From Paracoccus marcusii (GTDB lineage Bacteria; Pseudomonadota; Alphaproteobacteria; Rhodobacterales; Rhodobacteraceae): DNA of 64,000 nucleotides. Positions 25,370 through 34,935 of this stretch are shown in pieces. The stretch lies in assembly GCF_006151785.1 (NCBI RefSeq), contig NZ_VDDD01000001.1, positions 34,240 to 98,239 of the forward strand. The letters run 5' to 3'. Position numbers and translations under genes: made by a program. The notes beneath the pieces are model-generated. The model saw only the letters and a program-made list of their open reading frames with translations, searched no databases and was not told where the DNA came from. Every line of letters starts with the position of its first letter. Within the stretch, counting starts at the first letter, position 1.

Positions 25370-25836
25370 GCGTCGACCCCGTGGGCCGCGGGCAGCAGCT
25401 GCGCCAGGTCGATCTTGCGCAGGATGCGTCCGTCTTCCAACGTGATCATGCCGACGATGAACTCGCGCGCGGGGTTCGACGCAATGTCGGGCACCGCCTG
25501 GATGTGATCGTCGTTGATGGGCAGGATGTCGGACACCAGGTCCGCCAGCAGCCCCACGATCCGCCCGGCATGCATCGCGATGATGACGACATGGCGGTGG
25601 GACGGCGTCGCGGCGCCGAAGCCGAGCCGCGCCGACAGGTCGACGACCGTCACGACCGATCCGCGCAGGTTGATCACGCCTTTGACGTAGTCAGGCGCGT
25701 GGGGCAGCATGGTCGTTGGGGTCCAGCCACGAATTTCGCGGACCAGCCCGATGTCGATGCAGAAGTCCTGGTCGGCCAGCTTGAAGGCCACGACGTCGCT
25801 TTTGCCGACGGAATTATGCGAGATGGATTGCAGCAT
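25366..25836 (-). CDS. cheW: Chemotaxis coupling protein CheW
   Basis: CheW links chemoreceptors to CheA. The 156-residue protein is a single CheW domain, with FKLADQDFCIDIGLVREI, PDYVKGVINLRGSVVTVVDLSARLG and VGLLADLVSDIL in canonical order. It lies four bases after cheA and overlaps cheR by four bases, inside the minus-strand operon. Confidence 0.95.
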   Translation of the reverse strand: MLQSISHNSVGKSDVVAFKLADQDFCIDIGLVREIRGWTPTTMLPHAPDYVKGVINLRGSVVTVVDLSARLGFGAATPSHRHVVIIAMHAGRIVGLLADLVSDILPINDDHIQAVPDIASNPAREFIVGMITLEDGRILRKIDLAQLLPAAHGVDA

Positions 25837-25839
25837 GCG

Positions 25840-27921
25840 TCACCCGTTCGATGCCATGGCGGCCATGCGGCGGCCCTGGTCGTTGGACATGGAAAGAAGG
25901 ATTTCTTCGGGATCGATGATCAGGGCGATCTTTCCGTCGCCCAGGATCGTGGCGGCCGACACGCCCGGCACGCGGCCATAGTTCTGCTCCAGGCTTTTGA
26001 TCACCACCTGCCGCTGATCGAAGATCGCGTCGACCCGGAAGGCTGCGCGCCTGCGGCTGTCGGTCTCGACCACGATCAGCACGCCGGTGTCGGGACCCTC
26101 CGCGGGCCGGGTGACGCCGAAGCTGGTGCACAGGTCGATGATCGGGATCAGCTCTCCGCGATTGGACAGCAGCTGCGATCCGTGGCCCACGCCGTGCAGC
26201 ATCGTGTTCTCGGGGCGCAGCGTTTCCTGGACCGCGGTGATCGGCAGGACCATCGTCTGGTCGCCCAGCTGGATCAGCATCCCCTCGACGACCGCCAGCG
26301 TCAGCGGCAGCGCGATCGAGAAGGTCGTGCCCTGACCCTCGGTCGACTGGATCATCACGCGGCCGCCCAGGTTCATGATCTCGCGGCGCACCACGTCCAG
26401 GCCGACGCCGCGACCGGACAGGGCCGACACCTCGTCCTTGGAGGAGAAGCCTGGCAGGAACAGCAGCTGATCGATCTCGGCGGGCGACAGGTTTGCGCCG
26501 GGCGCGATCAGGCCGCGATCCTCGGCGATCTGGCGGACCTTGGCACGGTTGATGCCGCCGCCATCGTCCGACACCTCGATCTGGACGCGACCGGACCGAT
26601 GGGCGGCCGACAGGGTGATCGTGCCTTCCTGCGGCTTGCCGCGACGCTGGCGCGTCACGCTGTCCTCCAGCCCATGATCGACCGAGTTGCGGATCATGTG
26701 CGTCAGCGGTTCGACCAGGCGTTCGATCATGGTCTTGTCGACCTCGGTCTGCTCGCCGATGGTGATCATGCGGACGGGCTTGCCGGTGGCGTCAGCCGCC
26801 TCGCGCAGGATGCGGTGCATGCGCTGGAACACCAGCTTCAGCGGTTGCGCCCGGATCGCCATCACGCTTTCCTGGATGTCGCTTGCCAATTGCCGGATCG
26901 CATCCAGACCGGCGACGACGTCGGGCTGTTCGTGCAGGCCCGCCGTCTGGATCACCTGGGAAAGCATCGCCTCCTTGATGACCAGTTCGCCGATCATGTT
27001 CATCAGACGATCGACACGGTCCAGCGCCACGCGGATGGTCGGTGCGGCCTGGGCGCTGTCCTGTTGCTGGACCGCGCGCGGCGCGGCGGTGGTGGGGGCA
27101 TCGCGGACGATCTGGGCGACGGGGGCGGTGTCTGCAGGCGCGGCTGAGGGTTCGGGGGTGGGCGCGGGCAGGTCGTCCTCGGTCAGCGGGCGGACCGTCA
27201 GCGCGCAGCAATCCTCGACGAACTCGAACACGGACATGACATCGGGCTGGCTTGCCGCGCCGCTCAGTCGGACCCGCCACGACAGCGCGGGCTGTTCGGG
27301 CGACCAGTCCTCCAGCAGAGCGACCGCGCCGCAGTCCACGTCGACGTCCGCATCGCCCAGCTTGCGCAGGGCGTTCAGCAGGGCCATCGGATCGTTGCCC
27401 GAACGGTACAGCTGAAAGGTGGGCGTCATCTGGACCAGCAGGCCCGACGCCGGTGGCGGGATCGGATCGAAGGACAGGGGCACATCGAAGTCCAGCGAGA
27501 TCGGCGTGAACTCGAACGCGGTCTCCTCGGGGGTTTCCGTGTCGATCAGGGCCGCCAATTCGGTCATCAGCCCGTCGACCTGGGCCTGATCGGTATCGCG
27601 GCCCGACCGGGCGCTGGCGACCAGATCCGTCAGGCAGTCCGAACAGCGGTGCAGCAGCGCCATGATCTGGGGCGTCACGTCCAGCCGGTCCGACCGGACC
27701 AGGTCCAGGACAGTCTCGAAGCGGTGCGCAAAGGTGACCAGCGTGGTCAGGCCGAAGGCGGCAGCGCCCCCCTTGACCGAATGCACGGCGCGGAACACGG
27801 CATGCACCGTTTCCACGTCGAAGCCGAGCTGCTCGATCTGGCGCAGGCCGGTGGCCAGCACCTCGAGCAGCTCGTCGCATTCGACGAAGAACATGTCGCG
27901 GAATTCGTCCATGTCAGCCAT
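25840..27921 (-). CDS. cheA: Chemotaxis histidine kinase CheA
   Basis: A 693-residue CheA that phosphorylates CheY and CheB. Domains in order: an Hpt domain with phosphorylated His47 (AVHSVKGGAAAFG), a variable middle region with a Pro/Ala linker (about 250-300), the dimerisation helix pair (DRLMNMIGELVIKEAML), the ATPase domain with N box HMIRNSVDHGLE, G1 DDGGGI and G2 GRGVGLDVV, and a C-terminal CheW-like domain. The P2 region is short and not clearly recognisable. It starts two bases after the stop of the receiver gene upstream. Confidence 0.96.
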   Translation of the reverse strand: MADMDEFRDMFFVECDELLEVLATGLRQIEQLGFDVETVHAVFRAVHSVKGGAAAFGLTTLVTFAHRFETVLDLVRSDRLDVTPQIMALLHRCSDCLTDLVASARSGRDTDQAQVDGLMTELAALIDTETPEETAFEFTPISLDFDVPLSFDPIPPPASGLLVQMTPTFQLYRSGNDPMALLNALRKLGDADVDVDCGAVALLEDWSPEQPALSWRVRLSGAASQPDVMSVFEFVEDCCALTVRPLTEDDLPAPTPEPSAAPADTAPVAQIVRDAPTTAAPRAVQQQDSAQAAPTIRVALDRVDRLMNMIGELVIKEAMLSQVIQTAGLHEQPDVVAGLDAIRQLASDIQESVMAIRAQPLKLVFQRMHRILREAADATGKPVRMITIGEQTEVDKTMIERLVEPLTHMIRNSVDHGLEDSVTRQRRGKPQEGTITLSAAHRSGRVQIEVSDDGGGINRAKVRQIAEDRGLIAPGANLSPAEIDQLLFLPGFSSKDEVSALSGRGVGLDVVRREIMNLGGRVMIQSTEGQGTTFSIALPLTLAVVEGMLIQLGDQTMVLPITAVQETLRPENTMLHGVGHGSQLLSNRGELIPIIDLCTSFGVTRPAEGPDTGVLIVVETDSRRRAAFRVDAIFDQRQVVIKSLEQNYGRVPGVSAATILGDGKIALIIDPEEILLSMSNDQGRRMAAMASNG

Positions 27922-27923
27922 CG

Positions 27924-28292
27924 TCAGCGCCCCAGGACCTTGTCGATGACGGCGATCAGACGCTCATCCTCGAAGGGTTTTACGATCCAGCCGGTGGCCC
28001 CCGCGCTGCGGGCGCGCGCCTTCAGGTCAGCGCCGCTTTCGGTGGTCAAGACCAGGATGGGCACGTCGGCATAGGCGCCGGTCGCGCGGACGTTCTCGAT
28101 CAGGCCGAAGCCGTCCATGCGCGGCATGTTGATGTCGGTGATGATCAGATGCGGATCGGCCTCGCTCAGCGCGCCGACGCCGTCCACGCCGTCCACGGCC
28201 AGGAACACGTCAAAGCCCGCATTGCGCAGGGCCTTGGACACAAGCGCGCGGATTGTCGGCGAATCGTCGACTGCCAGGATACGGGTCGTCAT
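27924..28292 (-). CDS. Single-domain response regulator (second CheY-like protein)
   Basis: A 122-residue receiver with Asp9-Asp10, phosphoacceptor Asp53 in LIITDINMPRMDG, LTTES as the switch Thr region and IVKPFEDE containing the conserved Lys. It sits between the STAS-domain gene (4-bp overlap) and cheA (2-bp gap). Two CheY-like proteins from one operon often split roles between motor output and a phosphate sink; which one does what here cannot be decided. Confidence 0.9.
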   Translation of the reverse strand: MTTRILAVDDSPTIRALVSKALRNAGFDVFLAVDGVDGVGALSEADPHLIITDINMPRMDGFGLIENVRATGAYADVPILVLTTESGADLKARARSAGATGWIVKPFEDERLIAVIDKVLGR

Positions 28293-28564
28293 GCGGGTCC
28301 CCCGGTTTGAAGAAGCTGGACCGAGGCGCCGACAGCCTGGATCGTGGTCAGAAACGGGTCCGAGGCGTCACGGATCGACAGCGTCTTGCCGTCGGCCTGC
28401 CACTGCTTGCGCGCTGCGATCAGCAGCTCGACCGCAAGGGTGCCCATGCGCGCGACCCCGGACGCATCCAGGACCGCATCCGCGCCCCGATGGTCCAGCA
28501 GGGTGCGGGCAAAGGCAGAGACGGCCTTGCGGTCGAACGTCTCGGGCAGGGGCAGGGCATGCAT
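28289..28564 (-). CDS. STAS-domain protein heading the chemotaxis operon
   Basis: A 91-residue STAS domain protein of the anti-sigma-factor antagonist type (MlaB/SpoIIAA-like). The central segment AVLDASGVARMGTLAVELLIAARK gives the fold signature, but the Ser phosphorylated in SpoIIAA is replaced by Gly41-Thr42. It is the first gene of the che operon, with its stop overlapping the receiver start. In related chemosensory clusters such STAS genes accompany cheA; their role there is poorly understood. Confidence 0.75.
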   Translation of the reverse strand: MHALPLPETFDRKAVSAFARTLLDHRGADAVLDASGVARMGTLAVELLIAARKQWQADGKTLSIRDASDPFLTTIQAVGASVQLLQTGGPA

Positions 28565-28613
28565 CTCAACTACCTCGTATTGTCGTCGGCGTCCCCATCG
28601 CTAACAGCCATGA

Positions 28614-28623
28614 GTTAAGGAAC
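28614..28623 (-). promoter_or_regulatory. Shared motif GTTAAGGAAC upstream of the che operon
   Basis: The 10-mer GTTAAGGAAC on the plus strand (GTTCCTTAAC in the direction of the operon) lies 50 bases upstream of the STAS gene start. The same 10-mer occurs at 34879-34888, 37 bases upstream of the globin-coupled chemoreceptor gene, in the same orientation relative to the gene. It may be a shared promoter or operator element. Confidence 0.35.
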
Positions 28624-28726
28624 CATTGCTGCCATGGATTAATTTCGCGTCCGGCAAGTCTCTCACGGGAAACGATATTTTAATCTTTCCCGGCGATGGT
28701 CCCCTGACCCATCCAGGAGTGTCCCT

Positions 28727-29698
28727 GTGTCGAATCCGGTCCTGCTGATCGTTGACCCGAACCCCGCCCGCCTGACCGCCCTGCTGCGCCGATGCGAGGA
28801 ACAGGGCGGTGTGACCGTGCTGGGCGCCACCACGCCCGGCGAGGCCTATGTGCTGATCGAACTGCACCTCCCGCGCCGCGTGGCCGTGGCCGCCGAATTC
28901 GCCGAATCGATCGAATTCGACGCATTGGCGGACATCCTGACAATGATCGACGCGGGCGTGGTCATCTATGGTCAGATGCGTGTGCCGGCGGGCGGATATC
29001 CGGTGATGTCCAGCCCGGAACAGATGCTGTCGCGCCTGTTCGGTGGGCTTGAGCCCGCCCGCGCCGCACCGATCCGTGCCGCAGACCCCGTACCACCCAC
29101 GGACGCGGCGGCCGGGCTGATCCTGCTGGGCGCCTCGACCGGCGGAATCACCGCGTTGGAGGCCGTTCTGGCCGGATTTCGCGCCGACTGTCCACCGACG
29201 ATGATCGTGCAGCATATTCGCCCAGGCTTTGCCGAAGGGCTGATCCGCCGGCTGGATCAACTGCTGGCGCCGCAGGTCGTCGCGGCGCAGGACAACATGC
29301 CCCTGCGGCGGGGCGTCGTCTATCTGGCCGCCGCGCCTGACAGGCATCTGGGCGTGACCCTGCGGGGCGGACCCCGCGCGCGTCTGTCCGCGACCCCACC
29401 CGTATCCGGGCACCGTCCGTCCGTGGACGTGCTGTTCTCCGACGGTGCCGCGATTGCCGATCGTCTGGACATCCGTGCCGCGCTGCTGACGGGGATGGGG
29501 GCCGACGGCGCGCAGGGGCTGTGCGCGCTGCGTCGGGCCGGGGCGCACACGATCGCCCAGGACCGTGCCACATCCGTCGTCTGGGGCATGCCGCGCGTCG
29601 CGGTGGAGCTGGGCGGTGCGGTTGACGTGCTGCCCCTCACGCGTATCGGCCAGACGCTTCTGACGCGGGAACCCGCCCGCCTGCGGAGGCTGTCATGA
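28727..29698 (+). CDS. cheB: Chemoreceptor methylesterase CheB with degenerate receiver
   Basis: CheB removes methyl groups from, and deamidates, chemoreceptors. The 323-residue protein keeps the catalytic triad Ser137 (GASTGG), His163 (QHIRP) and Asp260 (GMGADGAQG). The N-terminal 100 residues resemble a receiver (VLLIVDPNPARL), but the acidic pair is reduced to Asp10 and the phosphoacceptor strand reads RVAVAAEF with no Asp. Control by CheA phosphorylation in the usual way is therefore unlikely. It is divergent from the che operon and coupled to cheD by ATGA. Confidence 0.9.
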   Translation: MSNPVLLIVDPNPARLTALLRRCEEQGGVTVLGATTPGEAYVLIELHLPRRVAVAAEFAESIEFDALADILTMIDAGVVIYGQMRVPAGGYPVMSSPEQMLSRLFGGLEPARAAPIRAADPVPPTDAAAGLILLGASTGGITALEAVLAGFRADCPPTMIVQHIRPGFAEGLIRRLDQLLAPQVVAAQDNMPLRRGVVYLAAAPDRHLGVTLRGGPRARLSATPPVSGHRPSVDVLFSDGAAIADRLDIRAALLTGMGADGAQGLCALRRAGAHTIAQDRATSVVWGMPRVAVELGGAVDVLPLTRIGQTLLTREPARLRRLS

Positions 29699-30216
29699 TC
29701 CGCGATGCCGCGACGCGCGTCATCCATGTCGTTCAGGGCGAACATGCCATCAGCGACGATCCTGACGCGATCCTGACCACCGTCCTGGGGTCCTGCGTGT
29801 CGGCCTGCATCATGGATGCGGACCGGGGCATCGGCGGGCTGAACCATTTTCTGCTGCCCGATGCGGGCCCGGGCGGCCCCGACATCCGCTATGCCGCCGC
29901 CGCAATGGAAGTTCTGGTGAACGGGCTGATGCGCCGCGGCGCCGTGCGCAGCCGCCTGCGCGCCAAGCTGTTCGGCGGCGCACGGATGATGGCCGGCCTG
30001 CCCGACATCGGCCAGCGCAATGCCGATGCCGCCCGCCGCTTCCTGCAGGACGAGGGCATTCCGCTGATCGCCAGCGACCTCTGCGGCACGCAGGCGCGGC
30101 GCATCCGGTTCTGGCCCGTCATCGGTCGGGTGCAGCTGCACCTGCTGGGCGAGGCCCGCGCACCCGTTCGCGAACAGCCGATGCCGCAGCGTGGCGGAGA
30201 CGTCGAACTTTTCTGA
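29695..30216 (+). CDS. cheD: Chemoreceptor glutamine deamidase CheD
   Basis: CheD deamidates specific glutamines of chemoreceptors. The 173-residue protein has the catalytic Cys34 in TTVLGSCVSACI and His51 in GGLNHFLLP, with the C-terminal GTQARRIRFWPVIGRVQ typical of the family. Its start overlaps the cheB stop. No CheC gene is present in this window, so its usual regulator is absent here. Confidence 0.93.
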   Translation: MIRDAATRVIHVVQGEHAISDDPDAILTTVLGSCVSACIMDADRGIGGLNHFLLPDAGPGGPDIRYAAAAMEVLVNGLMRRGAVRSRLRAKLFGGARMMAGLPDIGQRNADAARRFLQDEGIPLIASDLCGTQARRIRFWPVIGRVQLHLLGEARAPVREQPMPQRGGDVELF

Positions 30217-30306
30217 CCAACATACGCCGACAGCCGCGGCCCAACTGACACACCGACCCGCAATGCGCCCTCGTGGCGCTTCGCCATCCCCGTTCCGGAG
30301 AAAGAC

Positions 30307-32505
30307 ATGATGATGAAGAATACCCGCATCGCGACGCGCATCGCGGCAGGCTTTGGCCTGATCCTGCTGATGCTGGCGGTGCTTGCCGGCTTTACCTGGA
30401 ACCGGATGGACCGGTTGCAGGCCATCGACGCCCAGGCCCATGATGCCGAGGTGCTTGCGCTGGCGGCGGCGGACATCAATTTCGGCGTGGCCCAGGCCGG
30501 TCTGGCGCTGGACGATTTCATGGTTTCGGCCTCGGATGCGGATCGTCAGCGGGTGCAGGACGGCATGACCTCGGTCATGGTGCTGGCGGAAAAGGCGCAG
30601 GCCTTGGGGAGCCCGCATGCCGGGGCCTTGGTCGCCCTGAAGGAGCGGCATGTGACCGAGGCCGACCAGTTGTTCGACAGCTTCCAGCCGCTGTCCGCGC
30701 TGACGGCACAGATGCGCGAGCTGGGCATCACCCACCGTCGCAACATGGAACAGCTGCAGACCCTGTACCAGCAGCGTGGTGATCGCGATGCGGCTTATGC
30801 CGCGCTGCAGGCCGCCAACGAATTCCTGGTCGCGCGTGTGCGCATCGACCGCTTTCTGGAAGGCAGCGCCGTGAAGGATTTCGACGACGCGGCCGCGCCC
30901 TTCCAAAGGTCACGGCAGGCCTTGTCCGATCTGCAGCCCCGCGTGATGGGCGATGACGCGCGTACCCTGCTGGCAACCACGCTGTCCGGTATCGACGAAT
31001 ACTGGTCGATGGCGCAGCAGAGCCGGACGCTGGAGCTGGTCGTGCGCGACCATCTGGCGACGCTGTCGCTGACCGAGATCGAGGTCTTGGCCGCCGTCGA
31101 ACGGATCCGCGACGACGCCATGTCCAGCCTTGCCCGGCTGGAGGAGGAGGCAGCGGCGGTGATGGATGCCACGGTGATGTCACTGCTGGCAGGGGTCGCG
31201 GCCACGATCGTGATCGGCGCAGTCATTGCCGCATGGATCTCGCGTGATCTGGGGCGTCGCCTGGCGGTGACGGTCGACCAGACCAACCGGTTGGCGCGGG
31301 GCGATCTGGACGTCGAGATCCGCGGAACCGAGGGTCGCAACGAGCTGGCACAGCTGGCCCAGGCCCTGGCGATCTTTCGCCAGAACGCGGTCGAGGCGCG
31401 CACCTTGGCCGACGAGGCCCGCCGCCTTGAGAACGAGGCTGCCGCCGCCCGCGATATCGAGGCCCGCCAGCAGGCCCGGGTCGTGCGCGACATCGGTGCC
31501 GGGCTGAATAGGCTGGCGCAGGGGGACCTGACACAGCAGATCCCGAACCCGCCGTCGGACCCGTTCCCGGCCGGCTATGACGGGCTGAGAGAGGCGTTCA
31601 ACAGCGTCGTGTCGAACCTGACCGGCACCATCAACCGCATCACCGACGTCGCCGATCAGGTCCGGGGTGGCGCAAGCGAGATCACCTCGGCCGCGCAGGA
31701 CCTGGCCTCCCGGGCCGAGACGCAGGCCGCTACGCTGGAGCAGTCCGCTGCGGCCCTGAACCAGATGAACGCCAGCGTCACCTCGACCGCCGAACGCGCG
31801 CGCAATGCCGAGCAGGCCAGCCGTCAGAACCGCGACATCGCCGAAACCAGCGCCGAAGTCGTGCGCGACGCCGTGACCGCCATGCGCGGAATCGAGGCGT
31901 CGTCCGACCAGATCACCCGCATCATCGGTGTCATCGATGACATCGCGTTCCAGACCAACCTGTTGGCGCTGAACGCGGGCGTCGAGGCCGCCCGTGCCGG
32001 AGAGGCCGGCCGCGGCTTTGCGGTCGTGGCCTCCGAGGTGCGGGGCCTTGCACAGCGCGCCTCGGATTCCGCGCGGGAGATCAAGTCGCTGATTTCGCAG
32101 TCCGCATCGCAGGTCAAGGCGGGGTCCGCCCTTGTGGGGCGGACGGGCGACAGCCTTGGTCAGATCCTGTCCAAGGCGCATGAGGTGTCGGAACAGATCA
32201 CCGCGATCTCGCTTGCCGCCAACGAACAGGCGATCGGCTTGGCCGAGGTGAACACGGGCGTGAACCAGCTGGATCAGGTAACCCAGCAGAACGCCGCAGT
32301 GGCCGAACAGGCCAACGCCGCCGCCGCATCGCTGCAGCAGCGGTCCGAGGATCTGATCCGCGAGATCGCCGGGTTCCGGATCGGCAGCGGCACCAGCCGG
32401 CCCGAGGTGGTCCGCACACGTGCATCGGCGCCGCTTCCCGTGGTCGAACCGGTCCCCCTGCGTGTCGTGGGTGGCCGCGGCGAAGGCCAGATGTTCGAGT
32501 TCTGA
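30307..32505 (+). CDS. Methyl-accepting chemotaxis protein, transmembrane
   Basis: A 732-residue chemoreceptor. A first membrane helix at about residues 12-32, a periplasmic four-helix-type sensor of about 250 residues rich in Ala and Gln, a second helix near 285-310, then HAMP ([21 protein letters not shown]), a second HAMP-like segment and the signalling hairpin with the conserved tip [25 protein letters not shown]. The ligand is unknown. It ends in GEGQMFEF rather than a CheR/CheB-binding pentapeptide. It follows cheD by 90 bp and probably has its own ribosome-binding site (GGAGAAAG). Confidence 0.93.
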   Translation: MMMKNTRIATRIAAGFGLILLMLAVLAGFTWNRMDRLQAIDAQAHDAEVLALAAADINFGVAQAGLALDDFMVSASDADRQRVQDGMTSVMVLAEKAQALGSPHAGALVALKERHVTEADQLFDSFQPLSALTAQMRELGITHRRNMEQLQTLYQQRGDRDAAYAALQAANEFLVARVRIDRFLEGSAVKDFDDAAAPFQRSRQALSDLQPRVMGDDARTLLATTLSGIDEYWSMAQQSRTLELVVRDHLATLSLTEIEVLAAVERIRDDAMSSLARLEEEAAAVMDATVMSLLAGVAATIVIGAVIAAWISRDLGRRLAVTVDQTNRLARGDLDVEIRGTEGRNELAQLAQALAIFRQNAVEARTLADEARRLENEAAAARDIEARQQARVVRDIGAGLNRLAQGDLTQQIPNPPSDPFPAGYDGLREAFNSVVSNLTGTINRITDVADQVRGGASEITSAAQDLASRAETQAATLEQSAAALNQMNASVTSTAERARNAEQASRQNRDIAETSAEVVRDAVTAMRGIEASSDQITRIIGVIDDIAFQTNLLALNAGVEAARAGEAGRGFAVVASEVRGLAQRASDSAREIKSLISQSASQVKAGSALVGRTGDSLGQILSKAHEVSEQITAISLAANEQAIGLAEVNTGVNQLDQVTQQNAAVAEQANAAAASLQQRSEDLIREIAGFRIGSGTSRPEVVRTRASAPLPVVEPVPLRVVGGRGEGQMFEF

Positions 32506-32529
32506 CCGAAGCGACCTGCACCATGTCCG

Positions 32530-32558
32530 ACCCGCGCCGATCCTGTCGGCGCGGGTTT
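32530..32558 (+). terminator. Terminator after the chemoreceptor gene
   Basis: ACCCGCGCCGA (32530-32540) pairs with TCGGCGCGGGT (32546-32556) around a 5-base loop and is followed by a short T run. It lies 24 bases after the stop. Confidence 0.75.
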
Positions 32559-32643
32559 GGCAATGCGGCCATGCCCAAGTGCCTTTCCGGCACGGCCCCG
32601 ATCGGCTAGATCAGGACCGGGTTACGCAGAATGGGACATCGGC

Positions 32644-33324
32644 ATGCTGCCTTGGGTGCAACTGGCCAGCGCGATCGCGCCGGATGGCGACACGCTGCGG
32701 CTGATGCGGCGGGGCGACGAATTCTCGATCAGGCTGCAGGGCGGAAACGAGCTGATGAACAGCCGTCTTGGTGGGTCCGAGGAGGCTTTGGCGACGCTTG
32801 CGCTGGACCGGCTGGCCGACCGGCCCGCGCCGCGCGTGCTGATCGGCGGGCTGGGCATGGGGTTCACCCTGCGCGCGGCCCAGGCCGTGGCCAGCCCCCA
32901 GGCCCGGCTGATCGTGGCCGAGATCGTGCCCGAACTGGTCGGATGGGCGACGCAGCACATGGCGGCGGTCTTTGCAGGCTGCCTGTCCGACCCGCGGGTT
33001 CAGGTGCGGATCGGCGATGTCGGCGCGCAGATCCGTCAGGCCACGACGGCGTTCGACGCGATCCTGCTGGATGTCGACAACGGTCCCGACGGGCTGACGC
33101 GGACCGGGAACGATGCGCTGTACGGGATGGCCGGTCTGCAGGCGGCACGGCGCGCGCTGTCGCCCGGCGGTGTGCTGGCCGTCTGGTCGGCAGAGCCGGA
33201 CGCCGCGTTCGAACGGCGCCTGGCCGGGTGCGGCTTTGCCGTCAGCACGCACGGGGTGCGCGCCGGCGGGTCAGGGCGCGGATCGCGGCACGTGATCTGG
33301 ATCGGCGTGCGGCGGGATGACTGA
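32644..33324 (+). CDS. Spermidine synthase-like (SpeE-fold) protein
   Basis: A 226-residue SAM-binding Rossmann protein of the spermidine-synthase-like family. The nucleotide motif VLIGGLGMGFTLRAA is followed by VAEIVPELVGWA and the Asp-rich AILLDVDNGPDGL, where true SpeE has its catalytic Asp. It lacks the N-terminal SpeE domain and is shorter than SpeE (about 285 residues), so it is probably not an authentic aminopropyltransferase. The ATG at 32644 gives the family N-terminus MLPWVQL. Converges with the globin-coupled chemoreceptor. Confidence 0.72.
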   Translation: MLPWVQLASAIAPDGDTLRLMRRGDEFSIRLQGGNELMNSRLGGSEEALATLALDRLADRPAPRVLIGGLGMGFTLRAAQAVASPQARLIVAEIVPELVGWATQHMAAVFAGCLSDPRVQVRIGDVGAQIRQATTAFDAILLDVDNGPDGLTRTGNDALYGMAGLQAARRALSPGGVLAVWSAEPDAAFERRLAGCGFAVSTHGVRAGGSGRGSRHVIWIGVRRDD

Positions 33325-33325
33325 A

Positions 33326-33350
33326 CCGCGCGCCCTGTTGGGGCGCGCGG
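33326..33350. terminator. Bidirectional hairpin between convergent genes
   Basis: CCGCGCGCCC (33326-33335) and GGGCGCGCGG (33341-33350) form a 10-bp stem with a TGTTG loop, in the 33-bp gap between two converging stops. It lacks a T tract on either strand but is well placed to end both transcripts. Confidence 0.6.
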
Positions 33351-33357
33351 CGCGAGG

Positions 33358-34842
33358 TTAGACGGCCTGGCGGTAGGTCTGCTGATGCACCTGCGGGCGG
33401 GGGGCCGCCATCGTGAAGCTGCTGACGATGCGTGTCAGGTCCTTGACCTCTGCGTTCAGCAGGGTGCTGGTGGCGTTGGCTTCCTCGACCATCGCGGCGT
33501 TCTGCTGGGTCACGTCGTCCAGGTACCGGACCGCGCTGTTGATCTCGGAGATGCTCAGCGACTGGCGTTGGGCGGTGGAGGACATCTCGGTCACGATCCC
33601 CTCGATCTCGTTGAAGACAAGGATGATGTCGGACAGCGCTTGGTGCGTCGCGCCGACCAGCGACACGCCATGTGTCGTCTGCTGGACGCTGCGGTCGATC
33701 AGTGTCTGGATGGTGCGCACCGCCTCGGCCGATCGTTGGGCCAGGGCGCGGACCTCGGCGGCGACGACGGCAAAGCCGCGGCCGGCCTCACCGGCGCGGG
33801 CTGCCTCGACGCCGGCGTTCAGGGCCAGCAGGTTGGTCTGGAAGGCGATCTCGCTGATCACGCCGATGATCTGGCCCATCTCTCCGGCGCTGGAGGAGAC
33901 GTCGTCCATCGCAGTGCGTGTCTGATCCATGATCTGGCTGCCATGCGCGGCGACCTGGCGGGCGCGGGCGGCCATCTCCTCCGCTTGGCGGCTGCGCGTA
34001 GCGGAATCGCGCACGGCCTCGGTCATCTCGTTCAGCGCGGCGGCGGTTTCCTCCAGGCTGGCCGCCTGCTGTTCGGTGCGGCGCGCAAGATCGTCGGAGG
34101 CCGCCGCGATCTCTCCTGTGCCGTTGCCGATCTGGCCGGCGGAATGGCGCACCGATCCGATGATGTTGGCCAGCTGTTCGACCGTTTCGTTGAAGCGGGT
34201 GCGGGCCGACAGTTCCGGGTCCAGCCGGGTGGTCAGATCGCCTTCGGCCAGACGGCCAAGGGCGCCCGACAGGGCCTCAAAGGCACGTTGCTGGGCATCC
34301 TCGACCTCTTTGCGGCGACCGTCGATCTGGTCCAGATAGGTCGAGATCGACAGGTCGATGTCCAGCAGGGACGCCCGCATCAGGACCGAGATGTCATCGG
34401 CCAGGCGCTTGCGGCTGGCGGCGGTCCAGGTGCGGCGTTCGCCCAGCATGTCGCGGATCACATAGTCCAGCACAAGGCCATAGCCGCCGATGTACCAGCG
34501 CGGCTCCAGCCCGATCCGTGCATGCACCGCGCCGATGCGGCGGACTGACAGCGCATAGTCGGCGCCGAACTCTCCGGATGCGATACGGGCCCAGTGCTGG
34601 GCCTGGCTGCTTCTGGCGCGTTCGGTATGGGCATTGTCGGTGAAATATCGGCGCAGGACGGGGGTCGACGCGATCTTGGTGTAGAATTCGGACAGGGCAG
34701 GGCCGACGCTGGCCGCGATCCGGGGGGCCAGGGCCCTGAGCCGGGCCTGCGCCGGGGCGTCCAGGCCCAAAAAGTCCAGCCTGTCCTGCAGGTGGATCGT
34801 GTCGTGGGAATCGGGGTGTGTCACCGCTTGATCCTTTCGCAT
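33358..34842 (-). CDS. Globin-coupled methyl-accepting chemotaxis protein (HemAT-like)
   Basis: A soluble 494-residue chemoreceptor. The first 170 residues form a protoglobin sensor domain, including [19 protein letters not shown] and the haem proximal His in [20 protein letters not shown]. No membrane helix is present. A HAMP-like linker ([16 protein letters not shown]) leads to the signalling domain with [25 protein letters not shown]. HemAT-type proteins bind oxygen and steer aerotaxis. The ATG at 34842 is chosen because the longer open frame lacks conservation and a ribosome-binding site. Confidence 0.9.
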   Translation of the reverse strand: MRKDQAVTHPDSHDTIHLQDRLDFLGLDAPAQARLRALAPRIAASVGPALSEFYTKIASTPVLRRYFTDNAHTERARSSQAQHWARIASGEFGADYALSVRRIGAVHARIGLEPRWYIGGYGLVLDYVIRDMLGERRTWTAASRKRLADDISVLMRASLLDIDLSISTYLDQIDGRRKEVEDAQQRAFEALSGALGRLAEGDLTTRLDPELSARTRFNETVEQLANIIGSVRHSAGQIGNGTGEIAAASDDLARRTEQQAASLEETAAALNEMTEAVRDSATRSRQAEEMAARARQVAAHGSQIMDQTRTAMDDVSSSAGEMGQIIGVISEIAFQTNLLALNAGVEAARAGEAGRGFAVVAAEVRALAQRSAEAVRTIQTLIDRSVQQTTHGVSLVGATHQALSDIILVFNEIEGIVTEMSSTAQRQSLSISEINSAVRYLDDVTQQNAAMVEEANATSTLLNAEVKDLTRIVSSFTMAAPRPQVHQQTYRQAV

Positions 34843-34878
34843 GGCAAAGGCGGACAAGCGCAGCAATAGACCCCGCGC

Positions 34879-34888
34879 GTTAAGGAAC
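34879..34888 (-). promoter_or_regulatory. Second copy of GTTAAGGAAC motif, upstream of globin-coupled receptor
   Basis: Identical 10-mer to 28614-28623, 37 bases upstream of the receptor start and in the same orientation relative to its gene. Candidate shared regulatory element of the chemosensory genes. Confidence 0.35.
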
Positions 34889-34935
34889 GCTGAATACCGG
34901 ACAGGGCGGTTCAAAAATATCAGGGGGGATAAGGT

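Noticed and set aside
32644..33324. SpeE-like gene as the spermidine source for petrobactin
   Set aside because: Too short for true SpeE, lacks its N-terminal domain, and is not linked to the asb operon.
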